A stretch of 64,000 nt of DNA from Erythrophleum ivorense (lineage: Eukaryota > Streptophyta > Magnoliopsida > Fabales > Fabaceae). Under the pieces are notes generated by a model. The model was not told the DNA's origin. It ran no database searches and saw only the letters and a list, made by a program, of their open reading frames with translations. Location of the stretch: NCBI GenBank assembly GCA_026724425.1, contig JAIUCV010000280.1, positions 682,001 to 746,000 on the forward strand. The letters run 5' to 3'. Made by a program: the position numbers and the translations under genes. Position 1 is the stretch's first letter; each line of letters opens with the position of its first letter. This document shows positions 60,610 to 64,000 of this stretch, one piece after another.

Positions 60610-63600
60610 TATTATCGATCGCTGCAATTTAGGAAGGAATTCGAGGGAATTGAGATTCCCCAAAGTTTAAACCCCTGGCTTCACAAGTCAGCGTTAATGA
60701 ATGAACGATGGCCTAACTACCTAATACCCGAAGAAAGATCCAACCGAATTGTTTGGAACTTTGAATCTCTCAAGCCCCTCCTTTAATTTTTTTTCTTCTC
60801 TCTAGTTTCTACATCATTTTAAAATTTAGCGCCTTTTGTACTAAATTCTTGTGTAATTCTGACATAGATTTTTTTAAATCAATACATGAGGTATTTTTTT
60901 AACAGTTTATCAATTTGTTGAATATTATGTTAGTTATATACAAGATTTTTTTTTCTATTTTTGTCATTACATCCTTAATTAACAGTCTTTCGAATCTTTT
61001 ACATAATGGTATTTTGCTAATACCTTGATGCAATATAGTTAATATTTTGATTCGAGCAAATGAATGCATTCATATCGTTGTAATGATTTTTTATATCCAT
61101 ATTGAAAGCAAGCATTATAAATATGAACTTATCTTGATTGACTTTGAATTTTTTTTATATTTATAAAAAAATATTGATATTAATTTCAAAATAAAAAAAG
61201 ACACAATATATGATATTGATCCATATTTAATAAAACGCACTTAATTGATTCCTTCCCCCACTCACCAATATGTCAATTTAATATTAATTACCTTGAAGTA
61301 CAATTTTTTTTTGGGTGCATGAATATAAGGAAGATTATACTTAACACGTTCTAAAAAATACCTATTACTTATTTGAATTGCATTTTAAGTATGTTAAATA
61401 AAACAAATAATAATTATATTTATGCATATATGCATTGTTCAGTTAATTAAAAATAAATTACATAAATTTTCTTTAAATTTTATTAAAATTAAGCAGAGCT
61501 TTCCTCTATTTTAAAAATATACAAAAACATATCATGAAATAAAAAAATTATTTTATATTTTAACCTAATTTTGAATTTTTTTGACAAAAATACCTTTCAT
61601 TTAAAATTGTGTTAGTTTAAAAAAATTATATATTTAGGTTGATTAAGGATATTTTAGTAAAAAAATTTGAAATTAAACTAAAGTACAAGATAACATTTTA
61701 TTTTAAGAGAAATATATGTATATTTTAAAAATAAAAAAATTGTATAATTTACTCTTTAATTAGTTAGGTGTGGGGAGGAACTTTTGCAGGTCCTGGCATC
61801 TCTATCAATAGTAGTGGAATCTAACTTCCGTGCACCCAATTTTCTTTACTTTTATAGCTAGCAATTAATTAAGATATAATTTTATATCTAATAGGGAATA
61901 TATATTATAACTTTCTGATTAAGAAATAAAAAGAAGGAAATATTAAGAGAATTTGTGTGGAATATTTACATAACTGTTATATAAGAAATCAACATAAAAG
62001 GAAATTCTCAAGTTGTTAGGTTGAAATATTGTAGGAATTTGTGTAGTTAAACAGAAAGAGAATAGGAATATTAAAGGTAAAGGACATAGCATCCCATGAT
62101 TTTGAAGATGTATCGACATAGAATTGGAGGGAAACTTTTGGGCAAAAGAGAGAGCTAGTCCTGCTTTTCTAAAATTTCTATGGCTTTTTTTATCGTGACT
62201 TGGTTTATTTTTGGCTTTTCGTTGAATGTTTGTGATGGGACAACCTTGTGCATAAGTTGGTCAGAGGTTTGGTTGATAAGAATCCAACACAACCATTTGG
62301 CTTTTTCCCTTTCTTTGAGTGACAAATGTACAATCCAGGCGGCTGCCGCTCCTCACACCTAGACGGTGTTTTGTAAATTGTATTTGTCATATAATTAGTC
62401 CCAAAGATTATTTAAAAAAAAGTTTATATATATGATAATAATTTTTTTAAAGTAATCGTAAATTTGAACCAATAATCAAAATAACAAACACAATTCATTC
62501 ACGGCCAAACGAATTCTTTAAAATTATATGTAATTTAAATATTATAAAGGTTATATTATTCTTTTATCTTTATAATTTTATTAAATTTTGATAATGTAGA
62601 TATCATGTGTTATTTTGTGTATTTTTGAATACCTATGATTTAGATTTAAAAAAATAAAAATAAATAATAAAGTGAAATTAACTAATATATATGATATATG
62701 ATGTAATATATATTGAGTTATTTAAGTAAATAAGTTTCAATTATGCATATTTAAATGTCAAAATAATACATAATTGATCATATCAGCAAAATTAACCAAA
62801 TATTGATAGATATTTGACAGTAGAGATTAAATTAAAAAAAAATTTAAAGTATAAAGATATAATTACGAATATTTAAATAATAAAGACTAAGACAAAAATT
62901 AACTGAAATTATACAGATTAAAAGAGTAATTTTTATATTATATAAAACATTTAGAGATTTAAAGATAACAGTACAGGAGAGATAGTTTAAAATTCTAAAT
63001 ATCAAAAGCACAGAATTTGTAGGAGGCATGGCTATAGGAAAAAGGGGGAAGGGAAGAGTCATAATCTTCGTACCTGATGGGTTCACTTGAGGGGTTCAGA
63101 TTATGGGAGCTGACTCTGCTTCACAAAGCTAGTAAAAGCCAGAATATGAGCACTCAAATAATGAGATTATATGAAGATTGGAGATGAATGAAATGAAGAT
63201 GCAATCTTTATGCAAAAACAAATTGTGTCCGTTGTATTTATAGGCTAATTGAAATACTTCACTTGAAAGGTAATGTTTGGACTTTGAAAATGAGAAGGAA
63301 ACGCCTCAAACGTAGATTTACACGCTGTTGAAACCGACACCTATACACAACATGGGATATTCCATCTTCATTGAAGAAACAGAAATGTAATCAATTCGAA
63401 GGGGAGATGTTTCCTTGCAAGAGATTTATTTCGTTTTGTTTTTGGGGTTGAAACTTGCACGAGGTGCGTTGCTTCATGCTTGAATTACGGTATTTATAAA
63501 GAGCAAGTTAAGGAACGTAGGGGTCAAGGACCTTACAGCTACTCGACAACTTCAAATTTATAGCTTTTTTGGGGCTATTATTGTAAATATGTATCAGTTG

Positions 63601-64000
63601 GATAAACATTATCTGTTCAAACAGCAAAGCATCTTAACCCTTCTTTTGTTCCTATCAATCGAATCCCGTGATTTTTTTTTGGACATTTTTTTGTTTTCAA
63701 AATATAAAATATAAAATATAAAATAAAGACAACCTTTCAACTTTTATTAGAGAAACATCTTAAGTTAAAGATAATTTTTCAATTTCTACTCAGATATAAC
63801 TTAATATTTGTTTGATGAAAGTAAGAAAATTATCTTTATTTTGTATTTTGTTTCTTTTAAAATATAAAAAAATTTTAATAAAAATAATGTAACAGCATAG
63901 TGGAAGATTTTTATTTATAACTGTCAAGTGAATTAACCGTTCTTGAAATCATAAATATGTTTTTTAAAACAAAAAAAAATGGAAGCTGTATAATGTGAAA
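60610..64000. other. AT-rich intergenic DNA to the window end
   Basis: Contains the promoter of the EG45-like gene (first few hundred bases), a MITE-like element at 61450-61760 and otherwise low-complexity DNA. On the minus strand a TATAAATA site at 63236-63243 is followed by a leader-like stretch with a possible donor (CAG|GTACGAAG, 63076), hinting at the start of a transcript, but no coding exon follows that I can support. Confidence 0.45.
61450..61760. mobile_element. MITE-like element, family M1, copy 2
   Basis: It shares ends and core with the element at 36938-37327: left TAAATTACATAAATTTTCTT, right (other strand) AGAGTAAATTATACAATTTT, and the internal TACAAGATAACATTTTATTT block. It encodes nothing. 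Confidence 0.6.

Noticed and set aside
62844..63086. 80-aa minus-strand frame downstream of a TATA-like site
   Set aside because: Hydrophobic translation of AT-rich DNA; the promoter-like signs remain unproven and no exon with homology follows.

Overview
The window is nuclear DNA from a flowering plant, most likely a woody eudicot. The genes have GT-AG introns, the intergenic DNA is very AT-rich, and small transposon remnants are abundant. Recognisable families are plant-specific: PDR-type ABCG transporters, a plant PP2C, a 3-ketoacyl-CoA synthase (KCS), an EG45/natriuretic-peptide-like protein and a nuclear tRNA-Gly. I see no bacterial, plastid or viral block and cannot name the species. Exon borders were placed by hand from splice consensus and frame continuity.

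Layout. 1-5.8 kb: intergenic DNA with one small candidate gene on the minus strand (2680-2955), a short tandem repeat and a miniature LTR retrotransposon (TRIM, 4749-5081). 5.9-8.7 kb: a four-exon PP2C gene on the plus strand. 10.3-30.0 kb: a PDR/ABCG cluster, all on the minus strand. It holds two apparently intact full-size transporters (14938-21717, 24 exons, 1456 aa; 23621-29975, 23 exons, 1449 aa) and, downstream, a broken partial copy of the last five exons of the first gene (10318-12712), itself hit by a 698-bp insertion. 30-37.8 kb: long AT-rich intergenic DNA with one tRNA-Gly(UCC). 37.9-41.3 kb: a V-ATPase c''-type proteolipid gene that looks dead (no start codon, a disrupted exon, at least two insertions). 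42.3-45.2 kb: a tandem array of about 725-bp units carrying tRNA-like box A/B motifs and related to the insertion in the PDR pseudogene.

49.4-53.3 kb: a single-exon KCS (plus strand) convergent with a two-exon histone H2A.Z gene (minus strand). 53.9-54.5 kb: a degraded 5' part of a plastid-type methionine sulfoxide reductase B gene. 60.0-60.6 kb: a three-exon secreted EG45/plant-natriuretic-peptide-like gene (minus strand). The rest to 64 kb is AT-rich intergenic DNA with MITE-like fold-backs.

The genes do not form a pathway; this is an ordinary plant gene neighbourhood. The most informative parts are the birth-and-death history of the PDR cluster, the transposon-broken V-ATPase copy and the tRNA-like tandem array. 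I found no convincing new biological system and rate the findings accordingly.
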